From Moraxella nonliquefaciens (GTDB lineage: Bacteria > Pseudomonadota > Gammaproteobacteria > Pseudomonadales > Moraxellaceae), in assembly GCF_001679005.1 (NCBI RefSeq), contig NZ_LXTW01000032.1, positions 186,001-250,000 of the forward strand: a stretch of DNA of 64,000 nucleotides, in the 5' to 3' direction. A program made the position numbers and the translations under genes. Numbering within the stretch: the stretch's first letter is position 1; each line of letters opens with the position of its first letter. The notes beneath the pieces were generated by a model that was not told where the DNA came from, did not search any database, and was given only the letters and a program-made list of their open reading frames with translations. Positions 26,463-36,385 of this stretch are shown here, in pieces.

Positions 26463-29400
26463 ATGACAGCCCCAACCCATATTCCCGCCATTGATTGCAC
26501 ATTAGACCACGGTTATTTGATAGAAGCATCCGCAGGCACAGGCAAGACATGGACATTAACAGGCATTATTTTGCGTCTATTGATAGAGAAAAAATACGCC
26601 CCCAAGCGTATCATTGCCACAACCTTTACACGAGCATCCGCCAGCGAAATGCAAGAGCGAATACAGGCACGTATCAGTAATTTTTATCGCTACATCTCTT
26701 GGTTAAATGGGAAAAAATCAACACATCCTCACTGGTTTTATCATGTTGGAAATGCCGATAAATCTCAGAGTAAAAACATCAATGAGATATGGAAGCAGAT
26801 GACAGAGCAGGCAGGCATGGCAGGTATTTTTGACCATGATGACCCCATTAATGAGTATTTGATAAAACAGCTGATAACAGACAGCGACCCCAACGCCTTG
26901 ACACTGACCATTCGCCACTGTTCACTACTGCTGACAACATTAGATAAATTATTTGTGGGGACACTAGACAGCCTTGCTCAAAAATGGCTCAAAGAATTCT
27001 CTGACCAAATTGGTTATCAGATAAATACCGAGCTTAGTGCTAACAGCGATGAGCTGATTTATGCCCTCATTCATGATGCCCTGCGTCGTGAACATGTGCA
27101 AGTTGCCCAGTCGCCTCTGTATGCTCTCATTGACAGGACGGTGTTTAGTGATATCAGTTCGGCTTATAAAGCGGTTGCTGTGGCACTAAACTTTTATGAC
27201 GCTCCCATAGATATGATGATGAGTGTGGATGAATATTTGACCGTGCTGGATAAACGATTAATGTCTATCTTTGAGATTGTGTCAGTATTTGAACCATTTT
27301 ACGAACTTGATTATATGCTCTCATTTGGATTTAAAAATAGCGGTAAGGTTATCAAGGAATTTGGACGCCTAAAAAACATTATTGAGATGATAAAAATTCA
27401 TCGTTTGGATTTTGTCAATCATATCAGCGATGAAGATAAATATTTTTTGACTAAATTAAGCGACATCAAAAAGGAAACGAACTTTAAAAAAGGTTTTGAA
27501 GTAAATAAACAAACATTTTTAAACCTACCATTAGATACATTACTTATTATCAGCGAGACAGTCAATGCCATCCATCAAATCCCTGAATATTATCAATCCC
27601 ATTTATATCACACCATCGCCAAAGAAGTGCGTGTATTATTAAAAAACACCTTAGAGCGACAAAATAAAAGTACTTTCACCTTTCAAATGGTGCGACTCAT
27701 CGAATCCTTAGAACATTCCCCTGAATTGGCAAGACACATTCGTCATCATTATCCTGTGGCACTCATTGATGAGTCCCAAGACATTAATGGACTACAAAAA
27801 CGCCTGATAGAGCTTGTTTATTTGGATTATTTCAAACAAAGGCGAGACAAGGGTAAAACTGCCACGGGATTTTTATTATTGGTTGGCGACCCAAAACAGG
27901 CAATTTATCGTTTTCGTGGAGGAGATGTTGCCAATTATAACAGCATTAAACACCATGGGCAGAGTGATACATTGCCACCTTTATTAAACAGCCAGCTGAC
28001 ACTCACAACCAACCGCCGCTCTAATAATGAGTTAATTGATGGCTTAAATCATTGGTTTTCCCATCAAGATGATAAAGATGAAACATTCAATCCTGCTTAT
28101 TTGGGGGATGATATTTATTATCACACCATCACCGCCCATAAAGAACAGAATTTATTATCATGGCAGAAGTTAAATAAATCAGCATTGCCTGATTATTTGG
28201 GAAATAAGCCATTGGCATTATTGCATTTACCCTATAAAGGTGATGATGATAAAAAATTGGACAAATACCAATACGTCGCTCATCATATTAACAGCTTGTT
28301 GCAAGGTGAACATCGCCTTGATGATAAAAAAATCAAACCTGATGACATTGCAGTATTGGCAAGAACCAAAAAAAATTTAGCACAGTTAAAAAAACATTTG
28401 GATAAATTGGACATCCCATCAATATCACCCAATGAGATTAATGTGTTTACCACAGATTCAGCAAAAGATTTATATGCTCTTATGACTGCTATGATAAGCC
28501 AAGATAGAGAACTATTAGGGCGATTGTTTATTACCAAATTATTTGGTTATGATTTGATAGAGCTTACCGATTTATTAAATGATGAGCGTGTGGTAGAGTC
28601 TGTTGTTTTTTATTTAAAACAGTGCCATCAGAGATTTTTAACATATGGCATTGCCAGTGCTTTGACACATGCTTTATTGCATCATCCATTAAATGATAAT
28701 AATCTGTGGCAAATGTCCGCCAAGGCAGGCGAGCGATATTTGGCAGATTTGTGGCAACTGACCGAATTGATAGGGCGAGAATATGCACATCAAGAGAATA
28801 ATGGAATAAAGCTCATTCATTGGTTTAGGGATAAGATGACAGGTTATGATGATAATGAAGATTATCAACAAATGACATTACCAAGCGAGTCTGGTATTAA
28901 TCTTATGACCATTCATAAATCCAAAGGGTTGGAATTTCCCATTGTTTATGTGATGGATTTGGATGCAGCCGCCAGCAGTGGTAAGCATGATGATATTTTT
29001 TATGCTTATAGCGATGAACAATATCACCGTCGCATTTCACCCAAAAAAGATAAAATTAATGGCATTTTCATAATTAATGATTATTATAAAATGAAACAAG
29101 AACAAGAGTTGTTGGATGAGTGTTTACGATTGGGATATGTGGCATTGACCAGAGCGTCTGAACAGGTATTTGTGGTTGGACAGGATTTATATAGTATCAA
29201 AAATATAGAACAAAGACCATTATTTTTATGGTTTGATTGTGAGGATAAAAATATTGTATTGCCAAAACGCCTGACAAATAAGGTGGACGTCATCGCTTTG
29301 GCACAATCACAACAGCTAATAACCGATAAATATCACGGCGATGATGTGATATTGATGCCGATAAATTATCAGGCGTGGCAAAGAGTATTTACCAAAACAT

Positions 29401-30338
29401 ATTTTTATGGTGCATCCAAAACCAGTGCCACAGCATTAATGAATGCCTTTAATAAACCATCAATGATACAAGATAATGGCGTGGATGATGAAGTCATTAT
29501 TCCAAATATAACAACTGCCGTGGATGATATTGATGTCATCTCTTATCCTGAACATGACATTCGCCCATTATTTGAAAAAGGGGTAAGTGCAGGTACTTTT
29601 TTGCATCATTTATTACAATCAATAAACCCCAATGATAAAAGCCATATCAGTAGCCAAATTGATGGTGAGATTACCAAATCAAATTTTGCTCATGCTTATC
29701 ACAGCATGTATGGCAATATATCGGATGAGTCAAATAATGAATTGGATAATCAGATGACATTAAATCATCATCAAGCATTGATAGAGTGGATTTATGATAT
29801 TGGTCATGTGTCATTTTTATCATCGGGGATAAGTTTGAGTGAATTAACGCCCAATCACTTTGCCAAAGAAATGGCTTTTACTTTAAGATTGACCCAAGGA
29901 TTTGGTATTAATGAGCTTAATAGAGTATTTAAAACATACAGCGATAAAGAAATTTTCTTAAATGAACAAAATCCATCTATTTATTATAAATATCTAAATG
30001 GTGAGATGGATTTGCTTTATGAACATCAAGGTAGGTTTTATGTTGTTGATTACAAATCCAACTTTGTCAGTAATAACTTATCGCATTATCGTTCTGAGCA
30101 ATTAGATTCTGTCATGAATAAAGCAGGCTATTGGCTTCAAGCATGCGTATATCAAGTAGCATTACACCGTCTTTTAAAATTACGCATCAAAGATTATGTT
30201 GGGCGTGAAAAGCAATATCTAGGAGCGGTAGAATTTATCTTTTTGCGAGGTGTAGATAGACGTGATGTGACATTAGGGCATATTAATTGGCAAGTACCAT
30301 TACCATTGATTTATGCTTTGGATGAATTATTTGGATGA
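26463..30338 (+). CDS. recB: Exodeoxyribonuclease V beta subunit RecB (helicase-nuclease)
   Basis: RecB is the 3'-5' helicase and the nuclease of RecBCD. The ATG at 26463 has AAGGAG at good spacing. Motifs in order: Walker A ASAGTGKT (22-29), TFTRASASEMQERI (motif Ia), ALIDESQDINGLQ (motif II), LVGDPKQAIYRFRGGDV (motif III/IV), MTIHKSKGLEFPIVYV (motif V), and RLGYVALTRASEQVFV (motif VI). The C-terminal nuclease domain has the catalytic set GEMDLLYEHQGRFYVVDYKSN. At 1291 residues it is about 110 longer than E. coli RecB. From about 27.2 kb onwards, through recD, the DNA looks more A+T-rich than the flanking genes. A strong hairpin follows the stop codon. Confidence 0.95.
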   Translation: MTAPTHIPAIDCTLDHGYLIEASAGTGKTWTLTGIILRLLIEKKYAPKRIIATTFTRASASEMQERIQARISNFYRYISWLNGKKSTHPHWFYHVGNADKSQSKNINEIWKQMTEQAGMAGIFDHDDPINEYLIKQLITDSDPNALTLTIRHCSLLLTTLDKLFVGTLDSLAQKWLKEFSDQIGYQINTELSANSDELIYALIHDALRREHVQVAQSPLYALIDRTVFSDISSAYKAVAVALNFYDAPIDMMMSVDEYLTVLDKRLMSIFEIVSVFEPFYELDYMLSFGFKNSGKVIKEFGRLKNIIEMIKIHRLDFVNHISDEDKYFLTKLSDIKKETNFKKGFEVNKQTFLNLPLDTLLIISETVNAIHQIPEYYQSHLYHTIAKEVRVLLKNTLERQNKSTFTFQMVRLIESLEHSPELARHIRHHYPVALIDESQDINGLQKRLIELVYLDYFKQRRDKGKTATGFLLLVGDPKQAIYRFRGGDVANYNSIKHHGQSDTLPPLLNSQLTLTTNRRSNNELIDGLNHWFSHQDDKDETFNPAYLGDDIYYHTITAHKEQNLLSWQKLNKSALPDYLGNKPLALLHLPYKGDDDKKLDKYQYVAHHINSLLQGEHRLDDKKIKPDDIAVLARTKKNLAQLKKHLDKLDIPSISPNEINVFTTDSAKDLYALMTAMISQDRELLGRLFITKLFGYDLIELTDLLNDERVVESVVFYLKQCHQRFLTYGIASALTHALLHHPLNDNNLWQMSAKAGERYLADLWQLTELIGREYAHQENNGIKLIHWFRDKMTGYDDNEDYQQMTLPSESGINLMTIHKSKGLEFPIVYVMDLDAAASSGKHDDIFYAYSDEQYHRRISPKKDKINGIFIINDYYKMKQEQELLDECLRLGYVALTRASEQVFVVGQDLYSIKNIEQRPLFLWFDCEDKNIVLPKRLTNKVDVIALAQSQQLITDKYHGDDVILMPINYQAWQRVFTKTYFYGASKTSATALMNAFNKPSMIQDNGVDDEVIIPNITTAVDDIDVISYPEHDIRPLFEKGVSAGTFLHHLLQSINPNDKSHISSQIDGEITKSNFAHAYHSMYGNISDESNNELDNQMTLNHHQALIEWIYDIGHVSFLSSGISLSELTPNHFAKEMAFTLRLTQGFGINELNRVFKTYSDKEIFLNEQNPSIYYKYLNGEMDLLYEHQGRFYVVDYKSNFVSNNLSHYRSEQLDSVMNKAGYWLQACVYQVALHRLLKLRIKDYVGREKQYLGAVEFIFLRGVDRRDVTLGHINWQVPLPLIYALDELFG

Positions 30339-30346
30339 ATGTCTGA

Positions 30347-30373
30347 TTTGGCTGATTAAATAAATCAGCCAAA
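30347..30373. promoter_or_regulatory. Strong hairpin in the recB-recD intergenic region
   Basis: TTTGGCTGATT (30347-30357) and AATCAGCCAAA (30363-30373) form perfect 11-bp arms with a 5-nt loop. It begins 8 bp after the recB stop codon and ends 52 bp before recD. No T-run follows on the plus strand, so it looks like an mRNA-stability or attenuation element rather than a full terminator. Confidence 0.6.
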
Positions 30374-30425
30374 GCAATATCCTAACCACGTTAAAATAAA
30401 TTTCAATAAAAAACAAAGAAAATCT

Positions 30426-32552
30426 ATGAATAATTTATATCAAAATAACATTGCCCCCTATCTTGCCAAACGCATGCAAGACAACGCCCAATGGTATCAA
30501 AAAATGGGGCATATTGATAATTTTAAGTTCAGTGGTGCTGATGAGACGATATTTTATTTGATTTATTTTGTTATCAATCATTTACTACATGACGGACATA
30601 CGGTATTATTATTAAACAAGCATAATAATATGGATAATGATAATAAAAATATCATCCATGACAAATGTAACAAATTAAGTTCATGGCAATTGTCCGTATT
30701 AAGTCCTGTGATGGTAATTATCTGGGATAAAGTGGGTCAGGATTTTAATTTTGATGAAATTTTTGGTCAAATTGATGAATTATCAGATGATAAAACAGCC
30801 TTGAACCATTATATTCACCATATCCAAAATAACCTAAAAGAGCGATATCATCAACAAAGCATCATCTCTAAAAACCACAATCATCAGCAAGATGAACAGA
30901 CACTAAGACAGCTTAGTGAGATGATGATTCATCTGTTGCGTTTTTATTATTTAACAAGCATCACATGCAATCAAGACCTTGATAAATTTATCAAGTTGTT
31001 ATATGCCAATCCTTTTTTTGTTCATGGTAATGATGAACGCTTGGATAAAGTGGTGGTGTTTTATCATGATGATACCACGCTATATCTGTGGTTGGGTCGC
31101 AGTTATCGGGCAGAACGTGAACTTTTATCCGCCATCCATGAGATTCGCAACAGCCCCATCCACACTCTAAATTTACCCATTAACCCATCACTCAATTTAG
31201 AACAGCAACAAGCCATCAGACAGGTGGCAAGCGAACCATTTAGCATCATCACAGGCGGCCCTGGAACGGGCAAGACTTTTACGGTTGCACAGATTGTGTT
31301 GGCATTGCATCATGCCTTATTAGATATGGGTAATGAGCTTAGTTTGGCACTGGTTGCCCCCACAGGCAAGGCCGCACAGCGTATGGCAGAGTCGCTCCAA
31401 AACGCATTAAAAGACAGTCAGACTGACATCATCTTACCTGAACCGATGACCATTCACCGCCTGCTTGGCATTGGTATAAGTGGTATGCCCCGATATCATA
31501 CATCAAACCCATTACCCCATGAACTCATCATCGTGGACGAAGCATCCATGCTTGGCACAGAACTGGCACGCCATCTACTTTGTGCCATTAAGCGTGGAGC
31601 TAGGGTTATTTTATTGGGCGATGCTCATCAGCTTTCAGCGGTAGATGCAGGAGCGGTATTGGCGGATTTATGTTGCATACCAAGTTTGATGGCGACACGC
31701 ACGCATTTGATCAAATCCAATCGTTTTTCTAAGGATTCGGGCATTGGGCGTTTGGCAGAACTCATCAACCAAAAAGATGATATAGAATTTGATAAACTCA
31801 CCACACTCATTTGCCAGGACAGTCATTTGTCATGGACAGATATTGAATTTTTAAAGGCACAATCATTATTTTTACAGCAACAATTTTATAAAAATATCGC
31901 TGATGAATATATGGTCTGTGATGGCTTTTTTGCCCTAACCAAAACATTAAAAAAACACTTTGCCACATATGACGATGATGAAAAACAAAAACAGCTACAA
32001 GCATTAAATGAGTGTTTTAACCAATATCGTATCTTGAATGCATCACACATTGGTAATTGTGGTGATGAATTGATGAATAATTTTATTGAATCATTACATC
32101 GTGATTATCTCAAACTGCCCATAGCAAAATCGCCATGGTATCACGGTCGTCCTGTGATGATATTAAAAAATCGCTATGATTTGGGATTGTTTAATGGTGA
32201 TATTGGTATTTGCTTGCAAAGTGGCAGACAAAGTCATGAATTGTCGGTGTATTTTGGTGATACCGTTAAAGGATTGCCGATTAATTTATTAGATGGTGAT
32301 ATTGCCACTACCGTCTATGCAATGACCGTACACAAATCACAGGGGTCAGAATTTGAAAAAGTCGCTGTGGTATTTTGTGATGATAATGAGCGTTTATTAT
32401 CCAAAGAATTAATTTATACCGCCATTACACGAGCCCGAAGCAAAGTGGCGATATACAGTACCAAGCAGGCACTATTAAAAGCGGTTAATACCCCAACAAT
32501 TCGCCAAACAGGATTGTTAGTGCATGATGATATAAAAAAGCAGGGCGATTAA
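30426..32552 (+). CDS. recD: Exodeoxyribonuclease V alpha subunit RecD
   Basis: RecD is the 5'-3' superfamily-1 helicase of RecBCD. The protein is 708 residues (E. coli 608). It has Walker A GGPGTGKTFTVAQI (near residue 278), motif Ia VAPTGKAAQRMAESL, motif II IIVDEASMLG, motif III LLGDAHQLSAVDAGAVL, motif V/VI AMTVHKSQGSEFEKVAVVF and TAITRARSKVAIY. The N-terminal 250 residues are divergent and contain the expected RecB-interaction region. The start at ATG 30426 has only a weak ribosome site (AAAGAAAA). It is the last gene of recCBD and is followed by a bidirectional terminator. Confidence 0.94.
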   Translation: MNNLYQNNIAPYLAKRMQDNAQWYQKMGHIDNFKFSGADETIFYLIYFVINHLLHDGHTVLLLNKHNNMDNDNKNIIHDKCNKLSSWQLSVLSPVMVIIWDKVGQDFNFDEIFGQIDELSDDKTALNHYIHHIQNNLKERYHQQSIISKNHNHQQDEQTLRQLSEMMIHLLRFYYLTSITCNQDLDKFIKLLYANPFFVHGNDERLDKVVVFYHDDTTLYLWLGRSYRAERELLSAIHEIRNSPIHTLNLPINPSLNLEQQQAIRQVASEPFSIITGGPGTGKTFTVAQIVLALHHALLDMGNELSLALVAPTGKAAQRMAESLQNALKDSQTDIILPEPMTIHRLLGIGISGMPRYHTSNPLPHELIIVDEASMLGTELARHLLCAIKRGARVILLGDAHQLSAVDAGAVLADLCCIPSLMATRTHLIKSNRFSKDSGIGRLAELINQKDDIEFDKLTTLICQDSHLSWTDIEFLKAQSLFLQQQFYKNIADEYMVCDGFFALTKTLKKHFATYDDDEKQKQLQALNECFNQYRILNASHIGNCGDELMNNFIESLHRDYLKLPIAKSPWYHGRPVMILKNRYDLGLFNGDIGICLQSGRQSHELSVYFGDTVKGLPINLLDGDIATTVYAMTVHKSQGSEFEKVAVVFCDDNERLLSKELIYTAITRARSKVAIYSTKQALLKAVNTPTIRQTGLLVHDDIKKQGD

Positions 32553-32611
32553 TAGATATCTAAATTTCAAGTAAATATCAGTTAAGTTAAAATGACAAAA
32601 ATAAAATTAAT

Positions 32612-32663
32612 TAACAAAAACCATTGGCACTGGGAGAGTTAATCCAATGCCAATGGTTTGTTA
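32612..32663. terminator. Bidirectional terminator between recD and the lipoprotein gene
   Basis: AACCATTGGCA (32619-32629) pairs with TGCCAATGGTT (32648-32658). The flanks TTAACAAA and TTTGTTAA extend the symmetry to about 32612-32663. It sits between convergent genes. Confidence 0.75.
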
Positions 32664-32673
32664 AAACATTGAA

Positions 32674-33036
32674 TCACTGACATTTAAATTTGATAAAATA
32701 CTCATAATCATCATCACGACTTAGCTTAGGCGAACCTGTCTTTAAAATCGTACCAACCACTTTTGCCCCTTGTTCTATTATTCGTCCCATGCGTTCGTCC
32801 ATCACACCATTGTAGGTGGTGGTGTCATTGATGACGATGGGAGTTTTGTGAATGCACTGAGCCTTAGCGGATGCTAGGGCGTTGTTTTGGGCAATGGCTT
32901 TGGTTTTGCCCAGTCCTGTGGTTTCAAATGTACTGTCTGATCGAGCAATGATGGGGGTAGGCGTACTTTGACAAGCACTCAAACCTGTGGCAATTAAGGT
33001 GGCAACACCAATAGAGCGTAGGGTGGAAACATTCAT
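32674..33036 (-). CDS. Small putative lipoprotein, unknown function
   Basis: This 120-residue protein has a lipoprotein signal: MNVSTLRSIGVATLIATG then the lipobox LSAC, so Cys22 would be lipidated. The mature part is mostly polar, starting with a Pro/Thr-rich linker (QSTPTPI). A central AKAIAQNNALASAKAQCIHKT helix and the end DYEYFIKFKCQ provide two further Cys that could pair. The pattern (short lipoprotein, A-rich helix with Cys, C-terminal Cys) resembles periplasmic DUF-type lipoproteins, but I do not recognise a named family. It faces away from argJ, with a 341-bp A+T-rich gap, and shares a terminator with recD. Confidence 0.7.
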   Translation of the reverse strand: MNVSTLRSIGVATLIATGLSACQSTPTPIIARSDSTFETTGLGKTKAIAQNNALASAKAQCIHKTPIVINDTTTYNGVMDERMGRIIEQGAKVVGTILKTGSPKLSRDDDYEYFIKFKCQ

Positions 33037-33377
33037 AACGCATTCCTAAAATAAAAAAATGTAAAAATGTAAAGACATGTTGATATGCTGGGGGCGTATT
33101 TGTCATTGATGGCATTATTTAAAATACCATCAACACAAATAAACTCTAACCATTTTAACAAAAGTTATTTTCTCATTGTTATCACAATGGTAATATTTTG
33201 TCTTTATATTTATTTAACATAATCCATTTTAATATAGTAAAAATCAATAAATCCCAAAATTAGTTAATAATTACAAACAATATTTACAAAGGACAAATAG
33301 TTTTTGATGCAACGATTTTATTTTTAAACAAATTTTGATACAATAACTACAATTTATATTAAAACAAGGAAAGACCC
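33037..33377. other. A+T-rich intergenic region between the lipoprotein gene and argJ
   Basis: This 341-bp gap separates two divergent genes and must hold both promoters. The only structures I see are an inverted repeat TTGATGG/CCATCAA (33106-33112 and 33127-33133) and a TACAAT at 33339-33344 that could be the argJ -10 box, although no good -35 is at the right distance. AAGGAAAGA precedes the argJ start. No ORF, RNA gene or repeat element is recognisable. Confidence 0.5.
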
Positions 33378-34592
33378 ATGCCAGTTGGTGATGTCAGTCT
33401 TGTACCATTATTGCCTATTCGTGGTCTAAAAATCGGCATTTGTGAAGCTCATGTACGCTATGAGAATCGTCGTGATTTGACAGTATTTAAGATAGATGAT
33501 GGGGCGAGTGTGGCAGTTGTTGCCACGCAAAACCACTTTGTGGCAGCTCCTGTCCAAATCGTACGCAAACATATTCAGAAAAAAACGCCACGCTACTTAC
33601 TCATCAATACAGGTAATGCCAATGCAGGGACAGGGCAGGATGGCATAAACAGAGCATTGGCAACTTGTCAGGCACTGGCAGATAAAACAGGCGTGAGTGT
33701 GTGTCAAGTATTGCCATATTCTACGGGGGTGATTGGTGAGAGCTTGCCAGATAAGCGGATTATTGCAGGGCTGGATAAGGCATTGGCGGATTTGACGGCA
33801 GATAACTGGCTAAGCTGTGCCCATAGCATCATGACAACCGATACAACCCCCAAAGGGCATAGTGTGCAGACCACGATAGATGGCACAACTTATACCGTAA
33901 CAGGTGTTGGTAAAGGGGCAGGCATGATACGTCCCAACATGGCGACCATGCTTGGCTTTGTGGCAACCGATGCCAATATTAGTCCAAAGCTACTACAAAA
34001 AATCTTGGTAGATTTGACCAATCAAACATTTAACCGCATTACTGTTGATGGTGATACATCTACCAATGACTGCTGTACACTCATTGCCACAGCTAAGACG
34101 GGTGATTTGATAGACAGTGAAAACCATACTCATTATCAAGCCATTTACCAAGCCATCAAAGAGGTGATGCTAAAAATTGCTTGGCTTATCGTAAAAGATG
34201 GTGAAGGGGCAACCAAATTTATCACAGTCAAAGTAACAGGTGGTAAGACCATGGGCGATTGTACCAAAGTTGCCTATGCAGTGGCTCATTCGTCTCTTGT
34301 TAAGACAGCATTTTTTGCATCCGACCCAAACTGGGGAAGGATTTTGGCGGCAGTGGGTTATGCTGGCGTACCATTTGATCAAAAATGCGTGAGCGTATCT
34401 CTTGATGAGATTGCCATTTGTCAGCGTGGCGGACTGGCGGAGGGCTACACCGAAGTACAGGGGCAAGCGGTGATGAGCCGTCCTGAGATAACCATCAGTA
34501 TTGATTTGGGGCAGGGCGATTATACTGATACAGTATACACCTGTGATTTATCGCATGAATATGTCAGTATTAATGCCGATTATCGCTCCTAA
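33378..34592 (+). CDS. argJ: Arginine biosynthesis bifunctional protein ArgJ
   Basis: ArgJ moves the acetyl group from N-acetylornithine to glutamate, recycling acetate in arginine synthesis. Some versions also use acetyl-CoA, but which activity this one has cannot be told from sequence. The 404-residue precursor self-cleaves. The conserved cleavage region is KGAGMIRPNMATMLGFVATD, with Thr as the new N-terminal nucleophile of the beta chain. Other marks are TGNANAGTGQDG, SIMTTDTTPKG and SDPNWGRILAAVGYAG. The ATG at 33378 has AAGGAAAGA upstream. The thi genes start 71 bp later on the same strand, without an intervening terminator. Confidence 0.95.
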   Translation: MPVGDVSLVPLLPIRGLKIGICEAHVRYENRRDLTVFKIDDGASVAVVATQNHFVAAPVQIVRKHIQKKTPRYLLINTGNANAGTGQDGINRALATCQALADKTGVSVCQVLPYSTGVIGESLPDKRIIAGLDKALADLTADNWLSCAHSIMTTDTTPKGHSVQTTIDGTTYTVTGVGKGAGMIRPNMATMLGFVATDANISPKLLQKILVDLTNQTFNRITVDGDTSTNDCCTLIATAKTGDLIDSENHTHYQAIYQAIKEVMLKIAWLIVKDGEGATKFITVKVTGGKTMGDCTKVAYAVAHSSLVKTAFFASDPNWGRILAAVGYAGVPFDQKCVSVSLDEIAICQRGGLAEGYTEVQGQAVMSRPEITISIDLGQGDYTDTVYTCDLSHEYVSINADYRS

Positions 34593-34663
34593 ATCCGTAT
34601 GTTTCTTAGGCATTTGCTAAATATTTAGTAACTTTAAATCATTCATAACACATAGGCTTTATC

Positions 34664-35371
34664 ATGATGTCTGATGACCTTACAGACAGCGTTAACATTA
34701 AAAGCAACGTTATCTACAACCCCATCTTCGCCACTGTGCCATATCGTATGGGGTTATACCCTGTGGTTGATGGTATCATATGGATTAAAAGACTGCTTGA
34801 TTTGGGTGTTAAGACCATTCAATTACGGCTAAAAGCAGGCGATTGGGACACACTGTCTGCCACTCAAAAAGCACAAGTAACGACAACGGTCAAGCAAGCC
34901 ATTGCCCTTGGCAGACAATATCAAGCTCGCCTGTTTATTAATGATTACTGGCAATTGGCCATTCATCATGGGGCGTATGGCGTGCATTTGGGACAAGAGG
35001 ACATTCAAAGTGCCAACCTTGATGCCATTGCCGATGCAGGTCTTAGACTTGGCATTTCAACGCATCATATGGCAGAGGTGAATGTCGCTCTTGGAATTTC
35101 TCCATCTTATATTGCACTGGGGCATATATTTGCCACCCAAACCAAAGACATGCCATCATCACCACAAGGTTTGGTTGCGTTAGAACAGCAAGTCAAACAG
35201 CTGGGCGATTATCCAACAGTCGCCATTGGAGGCATTGACATCAATAAAGTACCACAGGTTCTGATGACAGGCGTGCCAAGCATTGCGGTAGTCAGTGCCA
35301 TCACCCAAGCCGATGATTGGCAAAAGGCAACTTGTCAGCTATTAAAGATGGTAGGAGCAGGAGATGATTGA
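34664..35371 (+). CDS. thiE: Thiamine-phosphate synthase ThiE
   Basis: ThiE joins the pyrimidine (HMP-PP) and thiazole phosphate halves of thiamine. The 235-residue TIM-barrel protein has LYPVVDGIIWIKRLLDLGVKTIQLR, RLFINDYWQLAIHHGAYGVHLGQED, LGISTHHMAEVNVAL, YIALGHIFATQTKDMPSS and YPTVAIGGID, all typical of ThiE. About 25 N-terminal residues precede the barrel; a second ATG immediately follows the first. The stop TGA shares one base with the thiS ATG. No TPP riboswitch is recognisable in the 71-bp argJ-thiE gap. Confidence 0.93.
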   Translation: MMSDDLTDSVNIKSNVIYNPIFATVPYRMGLYPVVDGIIWIKRLLDLGVKTIQLRLKAGDWDTLSATQKAQVTTTVKQAIALGRQYQARLFINDYWQLAIHHGAYGVHLGQEDIQSANLDAIADAGLRLGISTHHMAEVNVALGISPSYIALGHIFATQTKDMPSSPQGLVALEQQVKQLGDYPTVAIGGIDINKVPQVLMTGVPSIAVVSAITQADDWQKATCQLLKMVGAGDD

Positions 35372-35583
35372 TGATTGACAAAAAAACGATACAGTTCACC
35401 CTTAATGATAAGCCCTTTGATTGTCAAATGGGAACAAGTGTGGCGGAAATTGTTACTAAAATAACAGACAGCGAAAATGTCGCCGTGGCACTCAATGAAC
35501 ATATTTTATCACAAGATGATTGGTCAAAAATCATAAAGCCCAATGACACCATGCTCATATTTGGTGCGATAGCAGGAGGTTGA
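35371..35583 (+). CDS. thiS: Sulphur carrier protein ThiS
   Basis: A 70-residue ubiquitin-like sulphur carrier. The C-terminus is the diagnostic Gly-Gly (FGAIAGG), which is adenylated and thiocarboxylated to supply sulphur for the thiazole ring. The ATG at 35371 overlaps the thiE stop codon by one base, with GGAG upstream; an in-frame TTG directly before it is less likely. thiG begins 1 bp after the stop. The MSxxxNG-type start of many ThiS proteins is replaced by KKTIQFTLNDKPF, which still fits the fold. Confidence 0.92.
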   Translation: MIDKKTIQFTLNDKPFDCQMGTSVAEIVTKITDSENVAVALNEHILSQDDWSKIIKPNDTMLIFGAIAGG

Positions 35584-35584
35584 A

Positions 35585-36385
35585 ATGCAAAAGATTGAGA
35601 TGCAAAATCAACAAGATGATGGTCTGGTCATTGCCAACAAACAATTTGCAACAAGATTGCTGATGGGTACAGGCAAATTTGCCACCCCAGAACAGATGAC
35701 ATCAGCAATCACAGCGGCAAACAGTGAGCTGGTTACGTTGTCCATGCGACGCATAGATTTGATAAACAAACATGATGATATCCTAGCCCCTTTATTAAAA
35801 TTGGGGGTGTCTTTACTGCCCAATACGTCTGGGGCAAAAAATGCCAAAGAAGCCATCTTTGCATCACACATTGCTCGTGAAGCTCTTGGCACAAATTGGG
35901 TAAAGCTAGAAATCCACCCCGACCCCAAATGGCTGATGCCAGACCCAATAGAGACCGTTAAAGCGGCACAGACATTGGTTCAAGAGGGTTTTGTTGTGTT
36001 GCCCTATTGTGGGGCTGACCCTGTTTTGTGCAAGCGATTAGAAGATGTGGGCTGTCATGCGGTGATGCCACTTGCAGCACCCATTGGCTCAAATGCAGGA
36101 CTACAAACCAAAGCCATGTTAGAGATTATCATAGAACAGGCCAACGTTCCCATCATCATCGATGCAGGCATTGGCTCACCCAGTCAGGCAACCCAAGCAA
36201 TGGAGATGGGGGCAGATGCGGTATTGATTAACACCGCCATCGCAACAGCAGGCAACCCTGTGCTGATGGCAAAGGCATTTGCTTGGGCGGTTCAAGTAGG
36301 CATGATGACACGCCTTGCCAAGCGTGGCACTGTGAGCAAAACTGCCATGCCAACCAGCCCTTTGACTGGATTTTTGGAGGCGTGA
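35585..36385 (+). CDS. thiG: Thiazole synthase ThiG
   Basis: ThiG condenses deoxyxylulose 5-phosphate, dehydroglycine and ThiS-thiocarboxylate sulphur to form the thiazole ring. The 266-residue barrel has FATRLLMGTGKFATPEQM, LLPNTSGAKNAKEAI, NWVKLEIHPDPKWLMPD (Lys for the Schiff base), CHAVMPLAAPIGSNAGLQ, PIIIDAGIGSPSQATQAMEMGADAVLINTAIA. Length is normal. A short N-terminal extension (MQKIEMQNQQDDG) precedes the fold. The TGA overlaps the thiH ATG by one base. Confidence 0.95.
   Translation: MQKIEMQNQQDDGLVIANKQFATRLLMGTGKFATPEQMTSAITAANSELVTLSMRRIDLINKHDDILAPLLKLGVSLLPNTSGAKNAKEAIFASHIAREALGTNWVKLEIHPDPKWLMPDPIETVKAAQTLVQEGFVVLPYCGADPVLCKRLEDVGCHAVMPLAAPIGSNAGLQTKAMLEIIIEQANVPIIIDAGIGSPSQATQAMEMGADAVLINTAIATAGNPVLMAKAFAWAVQVGMMTRLAKRGTVSKTAMPTSPLTGFLEA

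Noticed and set aside
34593..34663. TPP riboswitch before thiE
   Set aside because: The gap is only 71 bp and lacks the CUGAGA core; too short for a THI box.
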